A stretch of DNA of 8,474 nucleotides from JBKPDV01 sp046728075 (GTDB lineage: Bacteria; Acidobacteriota; Thermoanaerobaculia; UBA5066; Gp7-AA6). The notes beneath the pieces are model-generated. The model worked only from the letters and a program-made list of their open reading frames with translations, did no database searches and was not told the origin of the DNA. The position numbers and the translations under genes were made by a program. Shown here in pieces: positions 1 through 5,900 of the stretch (its first letter is position 1; each line of letters starts with the position of its first letter). The stretch spans positions 1 through 8,474 of the forward strand of contig JBKPDV010000187.1 of assembly GCA_046728075.1 (NCBI GenBank), given 5' to 3'.

Positions 1-1
1 C

Positions 2-982
2 CTGGCGAGCCGCGCCGGGATCCTCGACCCGGGGTTTGGAATGGGCGTCGCGATCGACGACTTCGATGGAGACGGACGGCTCGATCTCTACGTCTCGAAC
101 TATTCTTTCCCGTTCAACTGGTTTCTCCGCGACCCCCGCTATCCCATGCCCGCGTTTCCATATTCGCTGGGCCGCCCGCTCGTGTGGCGGCGCCTGAAGC
201 AGCTCTCCCGCGGCTCGTCGCTCTTCCGCTCCACCGGAGACGGCCGGTTCGAGCGGATTTCCGACGAGGCCGAGGTCTGGGATACATCCTGGTCCTGGGG
301 ATGTGTTTGGATCGACGCGGATCTGGACGGCCGCCCCGACCTCTTCGTGGTCAACGGAATGGTAACGGGAAAGAATCCGACGGAACACGAGATCGACTTC
401 TGGAACCTCATGTCCGCGGAGTACAAGAAGTTCGAGAAAGGAATCCCGACGGGCGACTTCGGCGAGGACTCGCTCTGGGGACATCCTCCGAAACGCTTCT
501 ACAAGAATCTCGATGGCCGGCACTTCGCCGAGCTCGCGGCGGTGACGGGGCTGGAATCCGATGCCAATCAACGAGGCCTCGTCGTGACGGATTCCAACGG
601 CGACGGTGTGCCGGATCTCTTTGCCACCGGCTTTCTCCAGAGCCCCTCCCTCTGGATCAACCGCAATCCGTCCCACGCGAAGTCACTCGTCGTGACTCTG
701 GAAGGCGACCCCCACGGGTCCGGTCCTTACAAGTCGACTCGCGAAGCCCTGGGCGCCGTCGTGACGGTCGCGATCGCCGGAATCCAGCGCGCGCAGGTCG
801 TTTCCGCCGGCTATTCCTTCCTCTCCTCCGGATCCGAGTCCCTCTATTTCGGCCTCGGAAACCGCGATCACGCTGATTCCGTTAGCGTTCGATGGCCTTC
901 GGGACGTTCGAGCCGTTTGGAAAGAGTCTCCGCCGGAGCGCTGGCTCTTCGCGAGCGTGCGGATGGTCCGGCCGGCAATTGA
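2..982 (+). CDS. FG-GAP/VCBS repeat protein with C-terminal ASPIC/UnbV domain (5' partial)
   Basis: The frame is open to the left edge, so the gene is truncated at its N terminus. The first Met (base 41) lies inside a conserved run (GFGMGVAIDDFDGDG) and is not a credible start. Counting from that Met, three calcium-binding FG-GAP/VCBS loops of the D-x-D-x-D-G type are visible: DFDGDGRLDL near residue 7, DADLDGRPDL near 92 and DSNGDGVPDL near 184. Residues about 215-300 fit the ASPIC/UnbV module: LGAVVTV, then GYSFLSSGSESLYFGLG, then VSVRWPSG. These are hallmarks of CRTAC1-like secreted or surface beta-propeller proteins, which are thought to bind ligands or matrix through calcium-dependent blades. 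The exact role is not known from sequence, and no catalytic motif is visible. The N-terminal signal peptide and further blades must lie outside the window. It ends with TGA at 980-982, and nothing downstream suggests an operon with the next gene. Confidence 0.9.
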   Translation: MASRAGILDPGFGMGVAIDDFDGDGRLDLYVSNYSFPFNWFLRDPRYPMPAFPYSLGRPLVWRRLKQLSRGSSLFRSTGDGRFERISDEAEVWDTSWSWGCVWIDADLDGRPDLFVVNGMVTGKNPTEHEIDFWNLMSAEYKKFEKGIPTGDFGEDSLWGHPPKRFYKNLDGRHFAELAAVTGLESDANQRGLVVTDSNGDGVPDLFATGFLQSPSLWINRNPSHAKSLVVTLEGDPHGSGPYKSTREALGAVVTVAIAGIQRAQVVSAGYSFLSSGSESLYFGLGNRDHADSVSVRWPSGRSSRLERVSAGALALRERADGPAGN

Positions 983-995
983 GCCCGGCTTCGCG

Positions 996-1024
996 ATTGT
1001 GGGTCGCGACAATACATATATTGT
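996..1024. promoter_or_regulatory. AT-rich dyad cluster, possible operator or promoter
   Basis: Three copies of one pentamer alternate in orientation: ATTGT at 996-1000, ACAAT at 1009-1013 and ATTGT at 1020-1024. The last two sit in a dyad with perfect 6-bp arms (ACAATA/TATTGT, 1009-1024) around CATA. The sequence TCGCGA also occurs twice (991-996 and 1004-1009). The patch is clearly AT-rich against its GC-rich surroundings and begins only 14 bp after the stop of the upstream gene. A repressor operator or the AT-rich core of a promoter is plausible. I cannot pair a good -35 with a -10 at normal spacing, so the function is inference. Confidence 0.35.
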
Positions 1025-1085
1025 TTCACCGTTACAGGTAGCCGAGAAGCTGATCGTCTGAAGACCAAGCCGCGTTGCCGTCGGT

Positions 1086-1107
1086 CGCCTGAAGCAGACA
1101 TCAGGTG
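1086..1107 (+). other. Intergenic hairpin
   Basis: CGCCTGA (1086-1092) can pair with TCAGGTG (1101-1107) over an 8-nt loop, giving 7 pairs including one G-U. It lies about 105 nt downstream of the ASPIC/UnbV gene. No T-run follows, so it is more likely part of a structured leader or a 3' stability element than a terminator. No known riboswitch class was recognised. Confidence 0.3.
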
Positions 1108-1143
1108 GAGGGACCTTGGGCTGCGGGACTGTTCCGTCGCTGC

Positions 1144-1163
1144 CGGTGCCTCCGCAGGCACCG
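1144..1163 (+). terminator. Perfect 8-bp hairpin, possible terminator
   Basis: CGGTGCCT (1144-1151) pairs perfectly with AGGCACCG (1156-1163) over the tetraloop CCGC. The downstream stretch (about 1167-1178) is moderately T/G-rich but has no real T-run. A terminator for the upstream ASPIC/UnbV gene is possible, as is a folded leader for the lipoprotein gene. Confidence 0.35.
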
Positions 1164-1265
1164 CCCGTATGTTGTTCCGTAGACCTTCATGGGGAGCGAC
1201 GGCTCGAGACGACGCCAGCGACCGCAGAGTCCGTTATTCCGCCTGCTGCGGCTTCCGGAGCCGAG

Positions 1266-1281
1266 CCGATTCGCGAATCGG
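1266..1281. promoter_or_regulatory. Perfect 16-bp palindrome upstream of the lipoprotein gene
   Basis: CCGATTCGCGAATCGG is a perfect self-complementary 16-mer. It lies 55 bp upstream of the preferred GTG start (1337), and a -10-like TAAACT follows at 1284-1289. That position suits a dimeric regulator covering the promoter. No convincing -35 is visible, and no regulator gene lies in the window. The palindrome is seen directly; the operator role is inferred. Confidence 0.35.
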
Positions 1282-1336
1282 GGTAAACTTCGCCGCGCGA
1301 GAAGCCGTGAATCAAGTCAGCAGAGACGGGATCGAC

Positions 1337-2422
1337 GTGAAACTCGCGGGCGGCCTCTCTCTGCTCGCAGTGCTCGCGATCTCGACCCTGGCCTGCGGAC
1401 CCAAGGTCATCGTCGCCCGATTGGAAACTCCGACGCCGGGCGCCCCACCCATCTCGACTCCGCCGACCACACCGCGCCCAACTCCTTCGCCGGTCCGCGC
1501 GCCGCGGACCACCCCACCCCCAACCGCGATCCCGCCGACGCCTTCGCCGTCACCAGTTCTGCCGTCGCCTTTGCCGGCGCAGCGAACTGCTCCGCCTCCA
1601 ACCCCGATCGCGCCGACCCCTTCGCCGTCACCAGTTCCGCCGTCGCCTTCGCCAAGCCCTTCACCCTCGATCCGTCTTTCGCCCAGCGCTCGAGCGCTGG
1701 AGCGCCCCACTGGCGCACCCTCGCCGACAGCGACGCTGCCGGCTCCTCCAAGTCCCACTGCGAGCGCGATACCGACGCAACGACCTGCTCCTCCGAGTCC
1801 CGTGCCCAGCCTGACCCCCACTCAGCGGCCGGCTCCGCCGCCGAGCGCCGTCCCGACTTTGTCCCCTACCCAACCCCCGGTGCCGACCGCAACGAATACT
1901 CCCTCGCCAAGGCCTCCCGCCACCGCGACGCCGACGTCGACCGTCCCCCCCGCGCGCCCGGCGATCGAGGCACGACCGATCTCTCCCACGCCGATCCGCG
2001 CGATCCCTGGCCCGTTGCCGACGAACTCCCCCACACGAGCCACGCTGCCCGTCAGCCCGACGTCCCCTCCTGCGCCTTCCCCCACGCCGTCGCCGCTTCT
2101 CGGCTCCTGGGCCTTCCGAGCGGAGACGGGAGAGCACCCAATCGGCGGTGACCTCCGATTCTCTATGGAGGAATCCGGGTTGGTCGGTTTCTACGTCGGA
2201 TTGAGCGGCAAGGCCACTCGCCTGACCTCGCTTCAGGTCGCCGGCAGCAGCATCTCGTTTGACATCGTCGGTCCCCTGGGAAACTGGCATCTGGTCGGAA
2301 CGATCGCCGGCGACCGAATGACCGGGACCTTCGAAACCGTCACACGCACGATCTCCTGGATCGCGGTCCACAAGCCGCCGACCACACCGACCCGAGCAGC
2401 GCCTCCCTCCCCGCCTCGCTGA
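1337..2422 (+). CDS. Probable lipoprotein: Pro/Thr/Ser-rich linker plus C-terminal beta-rich domain
   Basis: The open frame begins at an ATG at 1169, but its first 56 codons look non-coding (Arg-rich, no signal peptide). The GTG at 1337 gives MKLAGGLSLLAVLAIST then LAC, a textbook lipoprotein signal with candidate lipidated Cys20. The lipobox (TLAC) fits only a relaxed pattern. A weak purine-rich SD (GACGGG) lies 6 nt upstream. The product is 361 residues. Residues about 31-253 are almost wholly Pro, Thr, Ser and Ala (PTPSPSP, PPTP runs), like an extended cell-envelope spacer. Residues about 254-346 form a compact domain (LLGSWAF, GGDLRFSMEESGLVGFYVG, SISFDIVG, HLVGTIAGDRMTGTFE, ISWIAVHK) whose short alternating strands and G-x-x-x-G-D-x-M-x-G-T-F pattern suggest a small lipocalin-like beta barrel. 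A short Pro-rich tail ends the protein. The gene is monocistronic and convergent with the M48 gene. Function unknown. Confidence 0.75.
   Translation: MKLAGGLSLLAVLAISTLACGPKVIVARLETPTPGAPPISTPPTTPRPTPSPVRAPRTTPPPTAIPPTPSPSPVLPSPLPAQRTAPPPTPIAPTPSPSPVPPSPSPSPSPSIRLSPSARALERPTGAPSPTATLPAPPSPTASAIPTQRPAPPSPVPSLTPTQRPAPPPSAVPTLSPTQPPVPTATNTPSPRPPATATPTSTVPPARPAIEARPISPTPIRAIPGPLPTNSPTRATLPVSPTSPPAPSPTPSPLLGSWAFRAETGEHPIGGDLRFSMEESGLVGFYVGLSGKATRLTSLQVAGSSISFDIVGPLGNWHLVGTIAGDRMTGTFETVTRTISWIAVHKPPTTPTRAAPPSPPR
1513..1656 (+). repeat. Imperfect 78-bp direct duplication in the linker
   Basis: Bases about 1513-1578 recur at about 1591-1656 with a 78-bp (26-codon) offset. The best core, CTTCGCCGTCACCAGTT, is identical at 1542-1558 and 1620-1636. 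At protein level PPPTAIPPTPSPSPVLPSP aligns with PPPTPIAPTPSPSPVPPSP. The frame-preserving unit indicates that the linker grew by tandem duplication. A second, weaker protein-level repeat (TQRPAPPS / TQRPAPPP) follows. Confidence 0.7.
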
Positions 2423-2471
2423 GTGGCCCGCCAAGACCTTCTCGCTGCGCCGACCCGGCAACAGTCCGGAT

Positions 2472-2515
2472 CGCGGCGCGCGAAGTCTCCCAGAGAGGAG
2501 GAGGCGCGCGCCGCG
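2472..2515. terminator. Strong GC hairpin after the lipoprotein gene
   Basis: CGCGGCGCGCG (2472-2482) is perfectly complementary to CGCGCGCCGCG (2505-2515), giving an 11-bp all-GC stem. The 22-nt loop can itself form CTCC/GGAG. It starts 50 nt after the stop of the + strand lipoprotein gene. No T-run follows on either strand, so it is not a classic intrinsic terminator. It may stabilise the 3' end or pause polymerase between convergent transcripts. Confidence 0.45.
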
Positions 2516-2543
2516 GGACCGTGAGCGCCCGAGGGACCAGGCG

Positions 2544-2571
2544 CGCGGTCGAGGCCAGTGGCCGAGCCGCG
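2544..2571. other. Interrupted hairpin in the convergent spacer
   Basis: CGCGG (2544-2548) pairs with CCGCG (2567-2571), and GGCC (2553-2556) pairs with GGCC (2560-2563). A small asymmetric internal loop separates the two stems, with AGT at the tip. It sits between the strong GC stem and the tandem repeats, making four successive foldable elements in this spacer. Function unknown. Confidence 0.35.
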
Positions 2572-2573
2572 AG

Positions 2574-2664
2574 CCGGTGCGCCGTGAGGCGCAGGTCCCG
2601 AGCAAGCGGAAGCGACGTGGCCGGTGCGCCGAAGGCGCAGGTCCAGAGTAAGCGGAAGCGACGT
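2574..2664. repeat. Tandem pair of 44-45 bp repeats, each with a 6-bp hairpin
   Basis: Copy 1 is 2574-2618 (45 bp) and copy 2 is 2621-2664 (44 bp). They start with CCGGTGCGCCG, end with AAGCGGAAGCGACGT, and differ by one indel and a few substitutions between. Each contains TGCGCC...GGCGCA: copy 1 at 2578-2593 with loop GTGA (a GNRA-type tetraloop as RNA), copy 2 at 2625-2639 with triloop GAA. Stem bases are unchanged while the loop varies, which suggests that the fold matters. Copy 2 ends 1 bp before the M48 stop codon, so the pair forms the 3' flank of that gene. It could be a dispersed palindromic (REP-like) element or a bidirectional terminator. No T-run is present. Confidence 0.65.
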
Positions 2665-2665
2665 T

Positions 2666-3514
2666 CTAACCGCCTAAGTGCTGGCGGACGCGAGCGAAGG
2701 CTTCCTTGTCGCCGCGGCTCATCTGTGCCGACACGCCGCTCGGATACAACTGCGTGATCTCGGCCTCGATCGCCTGCTCACGGTTGCCGGGATCCGGATG
2801 GGTGCTCAGGAACTCCGGCCGGCGCGACGCTCCGCCTGCTTCCTTCAGGATGCGCATGAGCTCGACCATCGCGCGAGGATCGTAGCCGGCCTGACTCATG
2901 TACTTCACTCCGAAGGAGTCGGCTTCCGATTCGTCTTTTCGCGAGAATCGCATGTTGACGAGGCTTCCCACCATGGCGGCCACCGCGGCCGCGCGCTGGC
3001 CGTCCCCGCGATCATCGGAGGCGGCCACACCGGCCGCGCCGATCAGGATCGTGGTGAACTGCTGTTTGGCCAGATGCTCGGCCGCGTGCCGGCCCACGAC
3101 GTGCCCCGTCTCGTGGCCGAGGACGCCAGCCAGCTGCGCTTCATCCTGCAGATGTTTGAGCAGGCCCGCCGTGATGAAAACCTGCCCCCCCGGCAGCGCA
3201 AAGGCGTTGACGGTCTCGGGATCGCGCAGCACGTGGAAGGCGTATTTGTATTCTGATCGGGACGCATCGCTCCCCGCCACGACCTTCTGGCCGACGCGGG
3301 ACACTTCCTCCTGCACCGCCGGATCCGCGAGCTCCCCGCCGAACTGCTGCTCCATCTCGGGCGCGGCCTGCAGGCCCATCGCGATCTCCTGTTGAGGCGA
3401 GATCGTGACGTGTTGTTTCTCTCCCGTGACCGGGTTGACCTGCTGATTGCAGTAGTAATACAGCCCGCCTAACACCGCGATCACCAGGCCGAGGAATACA
3501 TGGCTTCGTCTCAT
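2666..3514 (-). CDS. M48 family zinc metallopeptidase, membrane-anchored or lipoprotein
   Basis: The product is 282 residues from ATG 3514, chosen because a strong SD (AGGAGGGGAGG, 3521-3531) lies 6 nt upstream. The frame stays open 30 codons further with no signal-like sequence. Residues about 6-21 are hydrophobic, followed by Cys22 and NPVTGEKQ, the segment that follows the lipid Cys in many M48 periplasmic peptidases. The YYYC context is a poor lipobox, so a membrane anchor is an alternative. The zinc site is HETGH at 134-138, with the third ligand expected from ESEAD at 195-199 (ExxAD pattern). STHPDPGNRE at 237-246 is the family's conserved C-terminal motif. BepA/LoiP-type relatives degrade misfolded envelope proteins. 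The protein lacks the TPR tail of BepA, so it is the catalytic domain alone. It is downstream of maeB by 113 bp and may be partly co-transcribed. Confidence 0.92.
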   Translation of the reverse strand: MRRSHVFLGLVIAVLGGLYYYCNQQVNPVTGEKQHVTISPQQEIAMGLQAAPEMEQQFGGELADPAVQEEVSRVGQKVVAGSDASRSEYKYAFHVLRDPETVNAFALPGGQVFITAGLLKHLQDEAQLAGVLGHETGHVVGRHAAEHLAKQQFTTILIGAAGVAASDDRGDGQRAAAVAAMVGSLVNMRFSRKDESEADSFGVKYMSQAGYDPRAMVELMRILKEAGGASRRPEFLSTHPDPGNREQAIEAEITQLYPSGVSAQMSRGDKEAFARVRQHLGG

Positions 3515-3520
3515 GATGGT

Positions 3521-3531
3521 CCTCCCCTCCT
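3521..3531 (-). promoter_or_regulatory. Strong Shine-Dalgarno of the M48 gene
   Basis: On the minus strand this reads AGGAGGGGAGG. The proximal GGGAGG is 6 nt from the ATG at 3514-3512. It decides the start against the more distal ATG at 3604. Confidence 0.75.
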
Positions 3532-3582
3532 GGCCTGCGCAGAGGCAAAACCCGCGCCAGAGGCCCGACGCTTGCCTCACCG

Positions 3583-3610
3583 AAGAAAGGCCGGACGAGA
3601 TCAACCCGGC
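3583..3610 (-). terminator. Weak terminator-like hairpin after maeB
   Basis: Read on the minus strand, GCCGG (3610-3606) pairs with CCGGC (3594-3590) over an 11-nt loop. A pyrimidine tail CTTTCTT follows (3589-3583). It starts 18 nt after the maeB stop. The stem is only 5 bp and the T-run is interrupted, so partial read-through into the M48 gene is expected if it works at all. Confidence 0.3.
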
Positions 3611-3627
3611 GTTTTCTCGGCCGATGG

Positions 3628-5898
3628 CTAGCGCTGCTGCGTCTCTTCCTTCTCCTGAGCGTCGACGACGGCGATCGCGGCCATGTTCACGATGTCGGCG
3701 ACTTCGACGCCGCGCTGAAGGACGTGAACGGGCTTGGCCATCCCCAGCAGGATCGGCCCGATCGCTTCGGCCCCGGCCACTCGCCAGACGAGCTTGTACG
3801 CGGCGTTGGCGGTATCGAGATTGGGAAAGATCAGGATATTCGGTCGTTTCACCCCGGCCCAGGGATAGTCGGCCTCGAGCAGCTCCGGAACGACCGCGAG
3901 GTCCGCCTGCATTTCCCCGTCGACCGCGAGGTCGGGGCGAGCGGCTCGAATGAGCTCGACGGCCCGCTTGACCTTCAGAGGGCTTGCCTGAGTGTTCGAA
4001 CCGAAGTTGGAGAAGGAGATCAACGCCAGTCGGGGCTCGATGTCGAAGCGCCGCACGGCGTCGGCGGTCAAGAGCGCAATCTCCGCGAGCTCCTCGGCGG
4101 TCGGATCGACGTTGACCGTCGTGTCGGCAAAGAAGAAAGTCGTGTCCTTGAGCATCAGGATATAGAGGCCGGACACGCGCTTGACCCCGGGCGCGGTGCC
4201 GACGATCTGGAGGGCCGGGCGGATCGTGTCCGGATAGGACTGCATGAGCCCCGAGATGACTCCGTCCGCGTCTCCCGCTTCGAGCATCAGGGGGGCGTAG
4301 ACGTTGCGGATCCGAACCAGCCGGGCGGCGCTCTCGGCGGTCACGCCGGCCCGATGGCGCAGCTCCAACAAGCGGGCCGCGTACGCTTCCAGCTTCGGCG
4401 AGTTTTCGGTGTGAAGCACTTCGATCTGATCCATCGGGAGCTGGAGCTCTCTGGCCAGCTGCTCGACCTTGGGCTCGCGGGCCAACAGGACGGGCCGGCA
4501 GATTCCCTCCTCCGCCAGAATCTTGGCAGCCCGCAGGATCTTCGGATGCTCTCCTTCGGGGAAGACGATCCGCTTCGGACGGCGGCGGGCCTTTTCGATC
4601 ACCACGCCCATGAGCTCCCGTGAGCGCGAGAGGAGCGACTCGAGCTTGCGCAGATACACCGCCATGTCGGTAATCGGTTTGCGAGCCACGCCCGAGGCCA
4701 TCGCGGCTTCGGCAACCGCCGGGGCGACCCAGAGCAGAACGCGGAAGTCGAACGGTTTGGGGATCAGGTACTCCCGTCCGAAGCGGAAGCTCTCCCCGCC
4801 GTAGGCCTTGGAGACCGAGTCCGGGACGTCCATCTTGGCCAGAGCCGCGAGCGCCTGGGAAGCCGCCATCTTCATCGCTTCATTGATTTCGGAAGCGGCC
4901 ACGTCGAGCGCACCCCGGAAAATGAAAGGAAACCCCAGAACGTTGTTCACCTGATTGGGATAGTCGCTGCGCCCCGTCGCCATGATCACGTCCGGGCGCG
5001 CCGCCCGGGCTTCTTCCGGAGTGATCTCCGGATCGGGATTGGCGAGAGCGAAGACGATCGGGTCGCGCGCCATTGCCTTCAACAGGTCGCCGGTCACGGT
5101 TCCCTTCGTGGACAGCCCGACCAGAACATCGGCTCCTTGCAGCGCATCGGCCAGAGTGCGTTCTTGTGTCGAGACCGCGAACTGCGCCTTGTATGGGTTC
5201 ATGTCCTCCGAACGCCCTTCGTAGATCACACCGGATCTGTCGATCATCCGAAGGTTCTCTTTACGGACTCCGTAGGAGAGGTAGAGCTTGGCGCAGGCGA
5301 TCGCGGAGGCGCCCGCACCGATGAAAACCACCTTCACCTCATCGACCTTCTTGCCGACGACCTCCAGGGCATTCAAGAGACCAGCGGCCGAGATGATGGC
5401 AGTTCCATGCTGGTCGTCGTGAAAGACCGGGATTGCCAGGCGCTTCTTGAGCTTCTCCTCGATTTCGAAGCACTCCGGCGCCTTGATGTCCTCGAGGTTG
5501 ATTCCGCCGAAGGTCGGCGCGATCCGCGCGACCGTTTCGATGAAGACATCCGGGTCTTCGGCGTCCACCTCGATGTCGAACACGTCGATGTCGGCGAAGC
5601 GCTTGAAGAGGACCCCTTTGCCTTCCATGACCGGCTTGGCGGCCAGAGGCCCGATGTTTCCCAGGCCCAGCACCGCGGTGCCGTTGGAGACGACGGCGAC
5701 GAGATTCCCCTTTGTTGTGTATTCGTAGACCTTCTCCGGGTCCTTGGCGATCACCAGGCAGGGCTCGGCCACGCCCGGGCTGTAGGCGAGGGAGAGATCC
5801 TCCGCTGTGCGAGTCGGCTTGCTCGGAACGACTTCGATCTTTCCCTTGCGCCCGCGGGAGTGGTATTCGAGCGCCTCCTCGGCCGTGATCTTGTGCAC
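3628..5898 (-). CDS. maeB: NADP-dependent malic enzyme with C-terminal phosphotransacetylase-like domain
   Basis: The 756-residue length matches the usual two-domain MaeB. It converts (S)-malate plus NADP+ to pyruvate, CO2 and NADPH in the cytosol, linking the TCA cycle to pyruvate and biosynthetic reductant. The malic enzyme half (about 1-430) shows YSPGVAEPC (39-47), DDQHGTA (161-167), the dinucleotide fold FIGAGASAI (192-200), NPDPEI (287-292) and SDYPNQVNNVLGFP (311-324). The second half (about 430-750) has the phosphate acetyltransferase fold: FPEGEHPKIL (446-455), SFSNFGSN (628-635), GEMQADLA (661-668) and FPNLDTANAAYKL (691-703). In E. coli MaeB this half is regulatory, sensing acetyl-CoA rather than catalysing transfer; the same is inferred here. 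The start is GTG with SD GAGGAG 6 nt upstream. It begins 2 nt after the proS stop, so the two genes form an operon. Confidence 0.96.
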   Translation of the reverse strand: MHKITAEEALEYHSRGRKGKIEVVPSKPTRTAEDLSLAYSPGVAEPCLVIAKDPEKVYEYTTKGNLVAVVSNGTAVLGLGNIGPLAAKPVMEGKGVLFKRFADIDVFDIEVDAEDPDVFIETVARIAPTFGGINLEDIKAPECFEIEEKLKKRLAIPVFHDDQHGTAIISAAGLLNALEVVGKKVDEVKVVFIGAGASAIACAKLYLSYGVRKENLRMIDRSGVIYEGRSEDMNPYKAQFAVSTQERTLADALQGADVLVGLSTKGTVTGDLLKAMARDPIVFALANPDPEITPEEARAARPDVIMATGRSDYPNQVNNVLGFPFIFRGALDVAASEINEAMKMAASQALAALAKMDVPDSVSKAYGGESFRFGREYLIPKPFDFRVLLWVAPAVAEAAMASGVARKPITDMAVYLRKLESLLSRSRELMGVVIEKARRRPKRIVFPEGEHPKILRAAKILAEEGICRPVLLAREPKVEQLARELQLPMDQIEVLHTENSPKLEAYAARLLELRHRAGVTAESAARLVRIRNVYAPLMLEAGDADGVISGLMQSYPDTIRPALQIVGTAPGVKRVSGLYILMLKDTTFFFADTTVNVDPTAEELAEIALLTADAVRRFDIEPRLALISFSNFGSNTQASPLKVKRAVELIRAARPDLAVDGEMQADLAVVPELLEADYPWAGVKRPNILIFPNLDTANAAYKLVWRVAGAEAIGPILLGMAKPVHVLQRGVEVADIVNMAAIAVVDAQEKEETQQR

Positions 5899-5900
5899 CG

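Noticed and set aside
1169..1336. N-terminal extension of the lipoprotein frame from the ATG at 1169
   Set aside because: It would place 56 Arg-rich residues before a clear lipoprotein signal peptide and cross the 16-bp palindrome.
1189..2151. A 320-codon open frame in another + frame of the lipoprotein gene
   Set aside because: It has no signal peptide or domain. The repetitive GC-rich linker leaves all frames open, and only the 1337-2422 frame has a signal peptide and a folded domain.
1661..2605. A 314-codon minus-strand open frame across the lipoprotein gene and convergent spacer
   Set aside because: It is Arg/Gly-rich low complexity, produced by the complement of Pro/Thr/Ser codons, and runs through hairpins and repeats.
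2574..2664. CRISPR-like repeats
   Set aside because: Only two copies, adjacent with a 2-bp gap instead of unique spacers, and no cas genes.
2521..2757. A 78-codon + strand open frame
   Set aside because: It runs through the tandem hairpin repeats into the antisense of the M48 gene and is almost all Arg, Ser and Ala.
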